This document shows, in pieces, positions 1 through 9,640 of a stretch of DNA of 64,000 bases. Under the pieces are notes generated by a model. It worked only from the letters and a program-made list of their open reading frames with translations. It made no database searches and was not told where the DNA came from. The first letter of the stretch is position 1. Each line of letters starts with the position of its first letter. This DNA comes from Legionella cincinnatiensis (GTDB taxonomy: Bacteria; Pseudomonadota; Gammaproteobacteria; Legionellales; Legionellaceae): the NCBI RefSeq assembly GCF_900452415.1, contig NZ_UGNX01000001.1, positions 3,286,001 to 3,350,000 on the forward strand. The letters are read 5' to 3'. The translations under genes were made by a program, and so were the position numbers.

Positions 1-1057
1 CAAATATCTGAACTCCCCAGAAACTGTAATTTTTCAAAAAAGTAGAGAGTTATATGGATTGCATCAAGTTTTAAGCCAACAAAAATCCATAGATTATATC
101 ATTATTGTTGAAGGCTATATGGATGTCATAGCCCTAGCGCAGCATGAAATTACAAACGTAGTAGCCACATTAGGTACAGCCACGAGCACCTATCATATTC
201 AGTTACTGACCAAACATACTAAGTCTTTGATTTTTTGCTTCGATGGAGATAATGCAGGAAAACAAGCTGCGTGGCGTGGGCTAGAAAGCAGCTTACCTCA
301 TTTAAATCTAGGTTTGGACGTCAGTTTTATGTTTTTACCTGATGGCCACGATCCCGATAGTCTTGTCAGAGAAGAGGGGAAAGAAAATTTCTTAAATCGA
401 ATAAAACAAGCTACTCCCCTAAATCGCCTCTTCTTTGACAGTTTAGTAAAAGATCTGAATTTACTCAGACCTGCAGGAAAAACTCAACTAATTAATCTAG
501 CCAAGCCTTTTTTACAAAAGATGAGCGAAGGATCATACAAGCAAATCCTCATAGAAGATCTTGCACGCTTAACCCATATTGAACCTCATAGACTTAATCA
601 ACTCATTACCGATCAATCTAAAAATACTCCTCAAGAACCGATGATGACAATTACACGCACCCCCATGCGTGTTGCCGTAGCTCTTTTATTACAGCATCCA
701 GAAATTTATGCACAAAGCATGTCGCAAATGAATCTTGAACTTTTAGATGCTCAGGAACATGAAATACTGCTTCAACTCTTAAGCCAATTAGCCCTAAACC
801 CAAAAGCAAATACCGCAACATTGATTGAAGCGTGGCGAAATCATTCCTATTTTGATTTTATCAATAAATTAGCAGCATGGGATCATCAAGTACCTGAACT
901 AGAGCTTGTCAAAGAATTTATTGATATCATGTTCTTTTTACAAAAACAAAACCGAGAATTGAGCATACGCCAGCTCATTAATAAATCACGCCAGCATGGT
1001 TTAAACGAAGCAGAAAAAATGAAATTACAAGAAATGTTAAAAGAAAGACATAATTGA
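1..1057 (+). CDS. dnaG: DNA primase DnaG, C-terminal part (5' end outside window)
   Basis: Primase that makes RNA primers at the replication fork. The frame is open from the first bases (reading KYLNSPET...), so the gene begins left of the window and the zinc-finger domain is missing here. What is seen is the TOPRIM core, with EGYMDVIAL at about 97-123 and FCFDGDNAGKQAA at about 233-271, which hold the metal-binding Glu and Asp residues. The C-terminal helicase-interaction region follows, ending in a TAA-rich gap. It lies directly upstream of rpoD, the usual macromolecular-synthesis arrangement. An internal start near 59 is not the true start. Confidence 0.97.
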   Translation, partial: KYLNSPETVIFQKSRELYGLHQVLSQQKSIDYIIIVEGYMDVIALAQHEITNVVATLGTATSTYHIQLLTKHTKSLIFCFDGDNAGKQAAWRGLESSLPHLNLGLDVSFMFLPDGHDPDSLVREEGKENFLNRIKQATPLNRLFFDSLVKDLNLLRPAGKTQLINLAKPFLQKMSEGSYKQILIEDLARLTHIEPHRLNQLITDQSKNTPQEPMMTITRTPMRVAVALLLQHPEIYAQSMSQMNLELLDAQEHEILLQLLSQLALNPKANTATLIEAWRNHSYFDFINKLAAWDHQVPELELVKEFIDIMFFLQKQNRELSIRQLINKSRQHGLNEAEKMKLQEMLKERHN

Positions 1058-1168
1058 TTGAGCCAATTCTGTACTTAGTTAATTACAAAAAATTAAGAAA
1101 ACCCCAAAAAAGCAATGAAAAATTACTGGTATGTTGCTGCTACCCAGTTTATAATTATAAGATTTTGT

Positions 1169-1237
1169 AATCCTAAAAAAACAATCAAAACTTAATCAAT
1201 AGCTTAATGCTAAGGGTTGAGTTGTTTTTTTAGGATT
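1169..1237 (+). terminator. Long hairpin between dnaG and rpoD, terminator or attenuator
   Basis: A perfect 16-bp inverted repeat (1169-1184 and 1222-1237, arms AATCCTAAAAAAACAA and its complement) encloses a 37-nt loop and is followed by TTTTCC. A smaller stem (TAGC-TTAAT-GCTA) sits in the loop. It could end dnaG transcription or attenuate read-through into rpoD, whose start is only 28 bp downstream. The role is inferred; the repeat is seen directly. Confidence 0.6.
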
Positions 1238-1265
1238 TTTTCCAATTGTCCCTAGAGAAGTGTCT

Positions 1266-3134
1266 ATGACCATAAATGATCAAGAACAGCAAAGCTCACA
1301 GATAACCAAAGTCATTAGCCTAGGAAAAGAACAGGGTTATTTGACGTACAGTCAAATCAATGACTTACTGCCGAATATAGTCGACACGGAACATTTTGAT
1401 GTCATTATTAGCATGCTAGAAGGCATGAATATCAAAGTGTTTGAGCTACCACCAGGTGATGATGAACTAGCGCTTCTGCTCAATACTGAAGAAGTGCCTG
1501 ATATTGAAGAAGCGGCAATGGTACTCGCGTCTGTGGACAAGGAAACAGGCCGCACTACAGATCCTGTACGCATGTACATGCGTGAAATGGGCACCGTAGA
1601 ATTATTGACCCGTGAGGGTGAGATCCGTATTGCTAAACGCATTGAAGAAGGTATTTATCAAGTACTGAAGTCTTTAGCTCACTATCCAGAAACAGTACAA
1701 CTTGTTCTTGATGATTATGAACGCTTCAATGCCCAAGAAATTCGTCTTAATGAAATTATTAGCGGCTTTGCTGATGTTGAAGATGAAATAGCTCCTGCTT
1801 CGAGCATTGGCTCCATGCTTGACGAAGATCAACAGCAAGAAGCAGAAATTCTTTTATCTGACGATGAAGATGAAGATGGTGAAGGGGGCATCAGTGAAGT
1901 TGACGATGGCCCTAACCCTGAACAAGCGAAAGTTTACTTTGATGATTTACGTGAAACTTATGAAGCAGCACTGGTTGCATTAAAGGAACATGGCAGAACT
2001 CATGCGAAAACCATTAAAGCATTAGAGATAATGTCGGAGTCATTCTTAAAGCTTAAACTCACTTCAAGACAAGTAGATCGCTTAACCCGCCACTTCCGAC
2101 AATTACGTAATCACATCAGAGAGCATGAACGTGGTATTATGCGCCTTTGCATTGAAAAAGCGCGCATTCCAAGGAAATTATTTATAGATACTTTCCCTGG
2201 TCAAGAAACTGATCTTGAGTGGTTGAGCACAATTATTGCGAAATACGGCAAAAAACTTGATATGAATCGTATTCAGGATAATACTGAAGAAATTTTACGC
2301 ATCCAATCTCGATTAGTTGCGTTCGAAGTAGAATATGGCTTATCCATTTCTGAAATTAAAGAAATTAACCGTAAAATGTCTATTGGCGAAGCGAAAGCAC
2401 GCCGTGCCAAAAAAGAAATGGTTGAGGCAAATTTACGCCTAGTAATTTCCATAGCAAAAAAATACACCAACCGAGGCTTACAATTCCTTGATTTAATTCA
2501 AGAAGGAAATATAGGCTTAATGAAAGCCGTAGATAAATTTGAGTACCGCCGTGGCTATAAATTTTCTACATATGCTACTTGGTGGATTAGGCAAGCAATT
2601 ACTCGATCCATAGCTGATCAAGCACGGACTATTCGTATACCAGTTCATATGATTGAGACCATTAACAAGCTCAATCGCATTTCTCGACAAATTCTTCAAG
2701 AGACAGGACGTGAAGCAACCCCAGAAGAACTTGCCGAAAAAATGGAGTTAAGCGAAGACAAGATTCGTAAAGTCTTAAAAATCGCTAAAGAACCGATTTC
2801 CATGGAAACTCCGGTTGGCGATGATGATGACTCGCATTTAGGTGATTTTATTGAGGACAACAACATTGAATCTCCTATCGATATGGCTACTGCCGAAGGA
2901 CTACGCGAAGCGACTCTGGAAATTTTGGAAACACTGACACCACGTGAAGCTAAAGTCCTTCGGATGCGTTTTGGTATTGAAATGAATACTGACCATACCC
3001 TGGAAGAAGTAGGAAAACAATTTGACGTAACTCGTGAGCGCATTCGTCAAATTGAAGCCAAAGCGTTACGTAAACTACGCCACCCATCCCGATCAGAAAA
3101 ACTAAGAAGTTTCCTCGAAGGCGATGAAGGTTAA
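1266..3134 (+). CDS. rpoD: RNA polymerase primary sigma factor RpoD (sigma-70)
   Basis: Housekeeping sigma factor of about 622 residues, normal for the family. Region 1.1 is at the N-terminus and region 1.2 contains [12 protein letters not shown] long acidic non-conserved insert follows (about residues 185-220), then region 2 ([16 protein letters not shown] and the -10 reading [16 protein letters not shown]), region 3, and region 4.2 with the -35 reading helix [21 protein letters not shown] choose ATG at 1266 rather than GTG at 1260 because AGAG at 1254-1257 lies 8 nt from that ATG but overlaps the GTG. A strong terminator follows. This is core genome and anchors the window. Confidence 0.98.
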   Translation: MTINDQEQQSSQITKVISLGKEQGYLTYSQINDLLPNIVDTEHFDVIISMLEGMNIKVFELPPGDDELALLLNTEEVPDIEEAAMVLASVDKETGRTTDPVRMYMREMGTVELLTREGEIRIAKRIEEGIYQVLKSLAHYPETVQLVLDDYERFNAQEIRLNEIISGFADVEDEIAPASSIGSMLDEDQQQEAEILLSDDEDEDGEGGISEVDDGPNPEQAKVYFDDLRETYEAALVALKEHGRTHAKTIKALEIMSESFLKLKLTSRQVDRLTRHFRQLRNHIREHERGIMRLCIEKARIPRKLFIDTFPGQETDLEWLSTIIAKYGKKLDMNRIQDNTEEILRIQSRLVAFEVEYGLSISEIKEINRKMSIGEAKARRAKKEMVEANLRLVISIAKKYTNRGLQFLDLIQEGNIGLMKAVDKFEYRRGYKFSTYATWWIRQAITRSIADQARTIRIPVHMIETINKLNRISRQILQETGREATPEELAEKMELSEDKIRKVLKIAKEPISMETPVGDDDDSHLGDFIEDNNIESPIDMATAEGLREATLEILETLTPREAKVLRMRFGIEMNTDHTLEEVGKQFDVTRERIRQIEAKALRKLRHPSRSEKLRSFLEGDEG

Positions 3135-3141
3135 GTTCATA

Positions 3142-3184
3142 AATGAGGATAAAGAGCACCTTAAATCTCTTATCCTCATTTTTT
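3142..3184 (+). terminator. Rho-independent terminator of rpoD
   Basis: Arms AATGAGGATAAAGAG and CTCTTATCCTCATT pair with one bulge around a short loop, followed by a T run. It begins 8 bp after the rpoD stop codon. Confidence 0.85.
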
Positions 3185-3258
3185 AAATAAGATAAGGCTA
3201 AAAAAAATAAAAAAAACTAGCACATTAAGTAAATTAAGTTTAAAATGACTCCCTCTTC

Positions 3259-3337
<79 letters not shown>

Positions 3338-3545
3338 TTAAGCCAGTAAAATCAATAAGTTACAATTGACTATCCCAACCCCTCAAAAACCATTGTGGGG
3401 ATTTTGTGGGGCACAATCGACACAGACTCATAAACTAATCACCTTACGGTTTTGAGATGTATCTTTTTCTTTCCTATTATTTGGATTACGCAGCAATGGG
3501 TTTTGTCGCAGAAATTCCAGATTTTGTTAGAGTTTCCAAATTTTT

Positions 3546-4360
3546 GGTTCTGTCGCGAAAAATTATGGAACATGCTAATCTCGCCAATTTTCTCAGAGCA
3601 GGCTAATGATCAGTTTCAAATGGAAGCATTTCAAAAAAGACCTTATCTTGATGTTGGTGCGGTGGTACTTGGCTTACTCATTAAGCTACCGTGATATTGA
3701 AGAATTAGCGTTAGAACGCGGTTTGAAAATTGATCACTCTACTGTTCATCGTTGGGTGGTTGAATATTCGCCTCAGCTGGAAAGTGCTTTCCGCCAACGT
3801 CATAAGCGTCAAGTTGGTGGTTCTTGGAGGGTGGATGAGACCTACGTTAAAGTTAAAGGTGTTTGGTTGTATTTATACCGAGCCGTAGACAAACAAGGCA
3901 ATACGGTTGATTTCATGTTTACACAAAAACGTGATGAGCAAGCCGCCAGATCATTTTTTGTTAAGGCCATCGGTTCAAACGGTATTCCAGAAAAAGTAAC
4001 TATGGATAAAGGTGGTGCAAACAAAGCCGGCATAGACACCATCAATATTCAGTTGGTTTTATTGTTTATTTTTGGTGGCGTCCCTATTCAAATAATGGTT
4101 AGACAAGTCAAATATCTCAACAATATCGTTGAGCAGGATCACCGCTTTGTTAAAAAAATAACTAAACCTATGAAAGGCTTTAAAGTATTCCACTCAGCCG
4201 AAGCAACCTTGACCGGAATAGAATTACACCACATGCTTCGTAAAGGCCAACATAAACAGTCACACACTGAGACTATTTTTGAACAGTTCTATGGGCTCGC
4301 TGCATAGTTGCGCCCAGAATAAATTTGCTCTATGCACATTAATATTTTCGCAACAGAACC
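3546..4360 (+). mobile_element. IS6/IS26-family insertion sequence
   Basis: An 815-bp element bounded by imperfect terminal inverted repeats. The left end starts GGTTCTGTCGCGAAAA and the right end, read inward, starts GGTTCTGTTGCGAAAA, which is the IS6-family end sequence. It holds one transposase gene. No 8-bp target duplication is visible (AAATTTTT left, CCTGCGCT right), which suggests a rearrangement or deletion after insertion. Its right end cuts the gene at 4361-4670. Confidence 0.9.
3606..4307 (+). CDS. IS6-family transposase
   Basis: DDE transposase of 233 residues, full length for IS6. The N-terminal helix-turn-helix holds HSTVHRWV. The catalytic triad is visible: Asp in WRVDETYVKV, Asp in TMDKGGANKAG, Glu in NNIVEQDHRF. 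The stretch between the second Asp and the Glu (around LVLLFIFGGVPIQIM) is more hydrophobic than the usual family sequence, but the frame stays open. The start is chosen because the protein begins just before the conserved FKWKHF motif. Whether it is still active is unknown. Confidence 0.92.
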   Translation: MISFKWKHFKKDLILMLVRWYLAYSLSYRDIEELALERGLKIDHSTVHRWVVEYSPQLESAFRQRHKRQVGGSWRVDETYVKVKGVWLYLYRAVDKQGNTVDFMFTQKRDEQAARSFFVKAIGSNGIPEKVTMDKGGANKAGIDTINIQLVLLFIFGGVPIQIMVRQVKYLNNIVEQDHRFVKKITKPMKGFKVFHSAEATLTGIELHHMLRKGQHKQSHTETIFEQFYGLAA

Positions 4361-4670
4361 CCTGCGCTTTAATTGTTTCCCAATCTGGTTTTTGTTCCGC
4401 TGTAGTAACATAGCCTGTACCTTCAACAAATAAAGCAAATTGAGCATTAGTTACATCTGTTTTATCCATCCAAAATCCATTTACATGCACTTTATGCGCA
4501 GGTTGCTCGTTTCGGTTTGCCATGGAACTATTACTACCCATTATAAAGTCGCCACCAGGAATCCATGCCATATCTGAAGGCTTTAGCAATTGACGATAGC
4601 CCGCCAAAAATAATAATAAAAAGAAGCTAAAAAAAAAGAATTTCACACAATATTTTTTAAATATATCCAT
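4361..4670 (-). pseudogene. Formylglycine-generating-enzyme-like (SUMF1) protein, truncated by the IS
   Basis: The N-terminus has a signal-anchor (FFFFSFFLLLFLAG), then the FGE-sulfatase family opening WIPGGDFIMGS and GFWMDKTDVTNAQFALFVEG, ending in TTAEQKPDWETIK. At that point the reading frame enters the IS right inverted repeat, so the last roughly 30 residues of the open frame are IS sequence. About two thirds or more of the domain, including its active-site cysteines, is missing. Related intact Legionella proteins are envelope-anchored. This is a broken gene. Confidence 0.85.
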
Positions 4671-4874
4671 CTCATAAATCCCTTTAATGCATTACTTAAT
4701 CATTTTACTCGCATTATAATAAAATTCTAATTTATTAGAATCTCTGCTCAATTCTCTCAAAAGCTCAGGCCTAATCTGCATAATCAAACTCTAAATTCCT
4801 GCCTAAACTTTAATTCTTTAGATTTAATATATAATTATAAAAAATAGGGTAATAGCACCGTCCAAGGAATATGA

Positions 4875-6203
4875 ATGAAATCAAAAATACGGGACTTTCT
4901 TTCTAAGTTACGAGCGAGTTATTGGTATATTCCTTTGCTGATGTGCGTCATTGCTTTCCTACTTTCTGTTTTAACTTTACGGTTAGATCATATATTTGTT
5001 TGGCAATGGTTAGAAAAATGGGGTTGGTTTCATGCCAGTAATCCCGAAGGAGCTCGCAGTATTTTATCCACAATCGCCACGTCTATGATTACCGTAGCCG
5101 GGGTTACCTTCTCTATGACTATTGTAGCCGTTGCTTTTGCTGGCAGTCAGGTTGGCCCAAGACTCACTTCAAATTTTATGAGGGATAGAGCAAATCAAAT
5201 CACATTGGGTACGTTCATTGCTACGTTTTTATTTTGCCTATTCATTTTATTAGCACTGTTTAATGCGAATAAAGAAGGTATCACACAGATTAATGGGCAG
5301 GTTTTTATTCCTCAAATATCTTTGCTGATGGCTATCATCTTCACTATAAGCAGCTTGGTTGTTTTGATTAGCTTTATCCATCACATCCCTGAAAGTATTA
5401 ATATGTCTAATGTGATAGCCCGAGTCGGAGAGGATTTAAATAATCAAATCAGCTGTCAATTTCCTATAAATATAGGCAAAGAACACACTCAAAAATCAAT
5501 AGACTTGTCTTTGCTAAGGAAAACGCTTGTAAAGTCCACTACCCAGGGCTACATTCGTATCTTGGAGGGAAATTCACTAATTGATATTGCTACAAAGAAT
5601 GATTTGATTATTCAATTAGAAGTAAGGCCTGGAACTTATATTACTGAAGACACCACTCTACTTACTATTTTTTCATCTCAAAAAGTGGATGAGCATATGC
5701 AGAAACAATGTACTGATGTGTTTGCATTAGGCCACAAGCGCAATCAAGAGCAGGACATCCTTTTTCTGGTAGATGAAATGGTGGAAATCATTGCTCGTGC
5801 TTTATCACCGGGGATTAATGATCCTTTCACAGCTATGACCTGTTTGGATTGGCTGCAATCAAGCATACAAAAATTATCAAAAACGGATGAGCCTTCGGCC
5901 TATAGAGCAGATATTGAGAATAAATTACGATTAATAACTAAACCAATTTCCTTTCAGGAGTTTTGTGACCTAATATTTAGTAGAGTGCAACCTTATGTTT
6001 GTAAAGACAGGAATGCAACCTTTCATATGATGGAAATGATTATTTCCATACATAAAAACATCACTAATGACTTATATAAATCTATTTTAACCACTCATGC
6101 ACTATCCCTCAAAGAGGCTGCAAATGAAAGTCTTCCTCTAAAAGAGGATCGTAAAAAACTTTTAAGCTTATATGAGCATTATTTTATTAAGGAAAAAGAC
6201 TAG
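4875..6203 (+). CDS. DUF2254 family membrane protein
   Basis: A 442-residue predicted inner-membrane protein. Two hydrophobic segments lie near the N-terminus (about 17-37 and 60-90) around a periplasmic loop with the conserved EGARSILSTIATSMITVAGVTFS stretch (family hallmark, quoted in part as SMITVAGVTFS). Two more membrane segments follow (about 115-135, 150-175) and then a soluble C-terminal half with SPGINDPFTAM. This matches DUF2254, whose function is unknown to me. AAGGA precedes the ATG. It converges with nhaA, 1 bp apart, so the two may share a termination region. It is cargo of island segment 1. Confidence 0.8.
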   Translation: MKSKIRDFLSKLRASYWYIPLLMCVIAFLLSVLTLRLDHIFVWQWLEKWGWFHASNPEGARSILSTIATSMITVAGVTFSMTIVAVAFAGSQVGPRLTSNFMRDRANQITLGTFIATFLFCLFILLALFNANKEGITQINGQVFIPQISLLMAIIFTISSLVVLISFIHHIPESINMSNVIARVGEDLNNQISCQFPINIGKEHTQKSIDLSLLRKTLVKSTTQGYIRILEGNSLIDIATKNDLIIQLEVRPGTYITEDTTLLTIFSSQKVDEHMQKQCTDVFALGHKRNQEQDILFLVDEMVEIIARALSPGINDPFTAMTCLDWLQSSIQKLSKTDEPSAYRADIENKLRLITKPISFQEFCDLIFSRVQPYVCKDRNATFHMMEMIISIHKNITNDLYKSILTTHALSLKEAANESLPLKEDRKKLLSLYEHYFIKEKD

Positions 6204-6204
6204 T

Positions 6205-7566
6205 TTATTTCGTCTGCTTCCTAGCTATTTGTTTCAAATACATTATACCCCATATAACTCCTATTATAGCCGCAGTAAGAGATCCCAACAGTACTCCTAA
6301 TTTCGCGGCATTTAAAAAATTCATATCATGAAAAGCTAACATGGCAATAAACATTGACATGGTAAATCCAATTCCTGCAAGAAGACCTACCAACCAAATA
6401 CCACCCCATGTCACGCCCTCTGGTAAATGACACCATTTTAACTTAACACAAATCCAGCTAATTCCAACGATACCTATAGGTTTTCCACAAACTAGCGCTA
6501 CGGCAATACCAGCTGTAATAGATAGCTCTGGAACAGAATAAGTGCCTTCACTGAGATTTATACCTGCATTTGCTAGTGCAAATAATGGCATGACGATATA
6601 TGCAATCCATGGGTGTAATGCTTGCTGAACTCGAACTACCGGAGGTAATAATTCTCTTTTAGCCACTTGAAGCCTCTGAAGTAGATGCCTTTGCCTCTGT
6701 CCTTCTTCTGATTTAATATCTCGTCCTGTAAGCTCGTTGGTAATACGTGATAATAAATCTAAAGGACGCTCAGACATGGATTTGGATCTCACAGGAGTCA
6801 TTAGACCAAGAATTACTCCTGCTAAGGTAGGATGCGCCCCACTCATAAAAATTCCAAACCAAATAAGGCTCCCTGGAATAAGATAGCTCCATGCTGAACC
6901 AATGCCAATACACTGAAAACCCAACACCAATAGAATACCGATTCCCGCTGTTAGAAATCCCCAATAATTGAGACCTTCCGAATAGAATAAAGCAATAATG
7001 AGTACCGCAATAATATCGTCAATAATAGCTAAAGAGAGCAAAAATACTCGAACCTCCCCAGGAATAGAGCGGCCTAATAATGCCAATATTCCCACTGCAA
7101 ACGCAATATCAGTTGCAGTAGGGACAGCCCATCCATTTTGCTGTATTGGTGCAAAATTAAAAGCTAGAAAGATTATTGCCGGGATGATGACCCCACCCAA
7201 GGCCGCAATAACAGGTAATATTGCTTGCTTGATTTTACTTAACGAACCCTCATGCATCTCACTACGAATTTCCATACCCACAATGAGAAAGAAAAAGGTC
7301 ATCAGAATATCGTTGATCCAAAAATGAAGTGACTTAGAAAATTGAAGCTGACCTAAGCTAATAGAAAAAGAGGTATGCCATATAGTTGCATAGATATCAG
7401 CCCACGGGGAATTAGCCCATATTAATGCTATTGTGGCTGAAATAAGCAAGATAATGCCACTCACTGCCTCAATATGAAGGAACTGTTCAATTGACGCAAA
7501 AGCTCGAGCAGCCAAGATTTGAGTTCGTGGCAAACTACGCTGCTTATGATGAGAATTTATACTCAT
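6205..7566 (-). CDS. nhaA: Na+/H+ antiporter NhaA
   Basis: Electrogenic inner-membrane antiporter that expels Na+ in exchange for protons and helps pH and salt tolerance. About 12 hydrophobic segments are visible. The signature [13 protein letters not shown] and the paired ion-binding aspartates in [15 protein letters not shown] are intact, as is [12 protein letters not shown] near the N-terminus. The ATG at 7576-7578 overlaps its own GAAGGA sequence, so the second ATG (7566) is my preferred start; the longer form would have 457 residues. A second NhaA in an island would be cargo rather than core. Confidence 0.93.
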   Translation of the reverse strand: MSINSHHKQRSLPRTQILAARAFASIEQFLHIEAVSGIILLISATIALIWANSPWADIYATIWHTSFSISLGQLQFSKSLHFWINDILMTFFFLIVGMEIRSEMHEGSLSKIKQAILPVIAALGGVIIPAIIFLAFNFAPIQQNGWAVPTATDIAFAVGILALLGRSIPGEVRVFLLSLAIIDDIIAVLIIALFYSEGLNYWGFLTAGIGILLVLGFQCIGIGSAWSYLIPGSLIWFGIFMSGAHPTLAGVILGLMTPVRSKSMSERPLDLLSRITNELTGRDIKSEEGQRQRHLLQRLQVAKRELLPPVVRVQQALHPWIAYIVMPLFALANAGINLSEGTYSVPELSITAGIAVALVCGKPIGIVGISWICVKLKWCHLPEGVTWGGIWLVGLLAGIGFTMSMFIAMLAFHDMNFLNAAKLGVLLGSLTAAIIGVIWGIMYLKQIARKQTK

Positions 7567-7705
7567 AACAATGGGCATCCTTCGTTGAAAAATATTAAAT
7601 AAAAATATAATAATCGAAACGTGGTGTTATAACAAAACTGGGTTGGACTGATTTAGTTATATAGCACGCAAGCTAGTTAGTCTTTAAATAATTGTGGCAA
7701 TCAGC

Positions 7706-8551
7706 TTAAATGGTTAACAACCACTGATTTAGTTGATTAATAACCGCATCAATCTTTCCTGGTATACCAAGTAACTGAGTTCGAGAAGTACCTAAAGCAC
7801 GTAAATGCCCAGCCCAAAGAAATTGCATCCTCTCTAATTCATCAGCCTGAAATTGAACTGGAATGGAAAATGCGGTTCCTCTCTTTTGAAATGTATGGGC
7901 AATGTTATCTTTTAAGCGATCTTTATCAAGCAGCCCATCTTCTCGGCAAAGTAATAAAAGATCATGATAATCTTTCATACGGCTGTTAGCTGCGCCACGA
8001 GAAATGAGGGTTTCCAGTTTTTCGGCAAAAATAGTTTCCACTGGATATACTTCCAGCGAAATGGAATCGTTAAACAAGGGTATTTCTTTGTAGCTAAAAG
8101 ATGGCCAATCCAGTAATATTGGCTCAACCACATCCCCCACACCAATGTCTACAAAAAATTTATCACTCATTACCCCAAATTGAACGGCAATCCCTACTTG
8201 AAACCCAGGATAATTCATATGTTGGTGATCTAAATCATCGAGATGGATGAATTGCATCTGAAACCCATCATCCAGATTGAGTAAACAGATTTCTTGCATG
8301 ATTAATTCTACATTGGATTTTTCTGCATTTAGCCGTCTAGCTAATAGATCAATATCGATGGTTTCTCTGCCGATAGTCAGGTAGTAGGATAATAGCAAAC
8401 CGCCTTTAAAGATGAATTTATCAGTATATTCAGAACAAGAAAGTCTAGCTAAAAATCGCTCTAAAACTAATAGCTTCCAGATTTCATTAAAACTCTTGCC
8501 TTTTTCTTTACCAATATGTTTTAAGCGTGCTTTTAATGCTTGTTCATTCAT
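7706..8551 (-). CDS. abiEii: AbiEii/AbiGii-type nucleotidyltransferase toxin
   Basis: The 281-residue toxin of a type IV (AbiE) abortive-infection module. The nucleotidyltransferase motif is visible near the N-terminus: FKGGLLLSYYLTIG followed by TIDIDLLAR, which carries the catalytic Asp pair. A later conserved segment reads VETIFAEKLETLISRGAANSR in part, with the Lys and Arg residues of the family (KLETLISRG, RMKDYHDLLLL). Its start overlaps the antitoxin stop by 4 bp (ATGA), so the two are translationally coupled. Family knowledge: GTP-dependent transferase that halts growth when unchecked by AbiEi. Confidence 0.93.
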   Translation of the reverse strand: MNEQALKARLKHIGKEKGKSFNEIWKLLVLERFLARLSCSEYTDKFIFKGGLLLSYYLTIGRETIDIDLLARRLNAEKSNVELIMQEICLLNLDDGFQMQFIHLDDLDHQHMNYPGFQVGIAVQFGVMSDKFFVDIGVGDVVEPILLDWPSFSYKEIPLFNDSISLEVYPVETIFAEKLETLISRGAANSRMKDYHDLLLLCREDGLLDKDRLKDNIAHTFQKRGTAFSIPVQFQADELERMQFLWAGHLRALGTSRTQLLGIPGKIDAVINQLNQWLLTI

Positions 8552-9141
8552 GTTGTCACCGTCAAAATATAAGGCTCAAGATTAAGTCCAAATTGCCTCG
8601 TATACTGCTGAAGATTTTTAATATCCAATTTTTTTGTCGCTCTACCACTCACAGCAGCTTTAAGCGCTTTAATGGCAATTTCTTTACTGAGATAGCGAAA
8701 AGCGTCTATTATCGTTCTTTCTCTGTCAAAGATGACAACAGTTTCCCGCCCTATTTTGTACATGGTTTTGCCGGTTTCCATATCACGCATTCTAACAATA
8801 CGAGTATGATCTCGTTTTGGTGCCGTTGTAGAATGAGGAACGGCTATCCAATGCTCTCTTGGCATTTCATCCGTCAGTTCATAGAGAGCCAACGCTGAGA
8901 CTAGGCAGACTACGCCTTGCGGAATACTTTTGGCAATAATAATAAGATCTTCCCATTGAAAATCCGCATCAATAGTGGATTCAACGCCTCGATAAACACC
9001 GTGACCAATGCGTTCAATCCTATTAGTTTTTACATAATAGCTGAGTCGGCTGGGATGGATGCCTGCTTCACGTGCCTCTGCGGCGTAAAAGACTGGTCTT
9101 GCAAACAGATCTTTCAATGTCATTTCATTATTTAGTTTCAT
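8548..9141 (-). CDS. abiEi: AbiEi-type antitoxin and transcriptional autorepressor
   Basis: About 197 residues. The N-terminal winged-helix region reads ...FYAAEAREAGIHPSRLSYY, followed by the typical RIGHGVYRG turn and the C-terminal antitoxin domain (ALALYELTDEMP; YKIGRETVVIFDRERTIID). An upstream in-frame ATG at 9177 exists, but the promoter described at 9149-9192 places it upstream of transcription, so I choose ATG 9141. No Shine-Dalgarno is visible and the predicted transcript start is near the ATG, so translation may be leaderless. First gene of a two-gene operon with the toxin. Confidence 0.9.
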   Translation of the reverse strand: MKLNNEMTLKDLFARPVFYAAEAREAGIHPSRLSYYVKTNRIERIGHGVYRGVESTIDADFQWEDLIIIAKSIPQGVVCLVSALALYELTDEMPREHWIAVPHSTTAPKRDHTRIVRMRDMETGKTMYKIGRETVVIFDRERTIIDAFRYLSKEIAIKALKAAVSGRATKKLDIKNLQQYTRQFGLNLEPYILTVTT

Positions 9142-9148
9142 ACTTATA

Positions 9149-9192
9149 ATTTTAATATTGAAACCCAGTAAAGTCAAATGGGTTTCAATATT
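9149..9192 (-). promoter_or_regulatory. AbiE promoter embedded in a perfect 14-bp inverted repeat operator
   Basis: Arms AATATTGAAACCCA (9154-9167) and TGGGTTTCAATATT (9179-9192) are perfect complements with an 11-bp spacer. On the minus strand TTGACT (-35, 9172-9177) lies in the spacer and TAAAAT (-10, 9149-9154) follows at exactly 17 bp. AbiEi antitoxins are known to bind inverted repeats at their own promoter, and this layout fits such repression. The -10 is only 7 bp from the ATG. Confidence 0.8.
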
Positions 9193-9640
9193 GAAATAAC
9201 TTTGTAAAAACCCATTGTGGGTAATTTGCGTATTTGAGTACGACTCTGTTATACTTCGTACGACAATTGTAGTGGATTCCTGCGATTAAAATTATAATAA
9301 AATCAATTAGTTATTTTTGCATTGACGGGCTCATAATCCGTTGGTCCTAGGTTCAAGTCCTAGTGGGCCCACCAATAAAATCAAGTAGTTACGGTAGTTT
9401 TCAGAAAGTTCGAAAAAGTCATGTAGACGCGATGTAGACATAAAAAGGAACTTAAGGTTGAGATCTAAAAATTTTTGTTCCCATTCAATAAAACCTTAAA
9501 TTTTACGTGTCGAATTTGTGTCGAAGTTTGGAATCCAATACGACTCTATCAGCTCAATGTTAAAGTAATATTCAAATCAAAATTTTCCTATGGTATGCGA
9601 ATTACTTGGTTATATCGTGACTTGAGACTAGTTTAAATAA
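9193..9640. other. Gene-free junction between island segments
   Basis: AT-rich spacer with no convincing gene. It contains the second attachment copy (9330-9376), then sequence similar to that following the tRNA (AAAATCAAGTAGTTAC versus AAAATCAATAAGTTAC). Confidence 0.6.
9330..9376 (+). repeat. Attachment site copy 2 (internal att)
   Basis: Exact 47-bp copy of the tRNA 3' end (3291-3337), lacking the 5' half, so not a functional tRNA. It divides the island into two tandem segments of about 6.0 and 10.9 kb. Confidence 0.92.

Noticed and set aside
3452..3694. 80-residue reading frame before the transposase
   Set aside because: Overlaps the IS end and transposase start in another frame, with no protein-like features.
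4260..4360. Last part of the FGE-like frame
   Set aside because: These codons are IS right-end sequence, not the original gene.
6998..7327. Plus-strand reading frame inside nhaA
   Set aside because: Shadow of the membrane-protein codons on the other strand.
9330..9376. Second tRNA gene
   Set aside because: Only the 3' part from the anticodon loop is present; no D arm or 5' acceptor strand.
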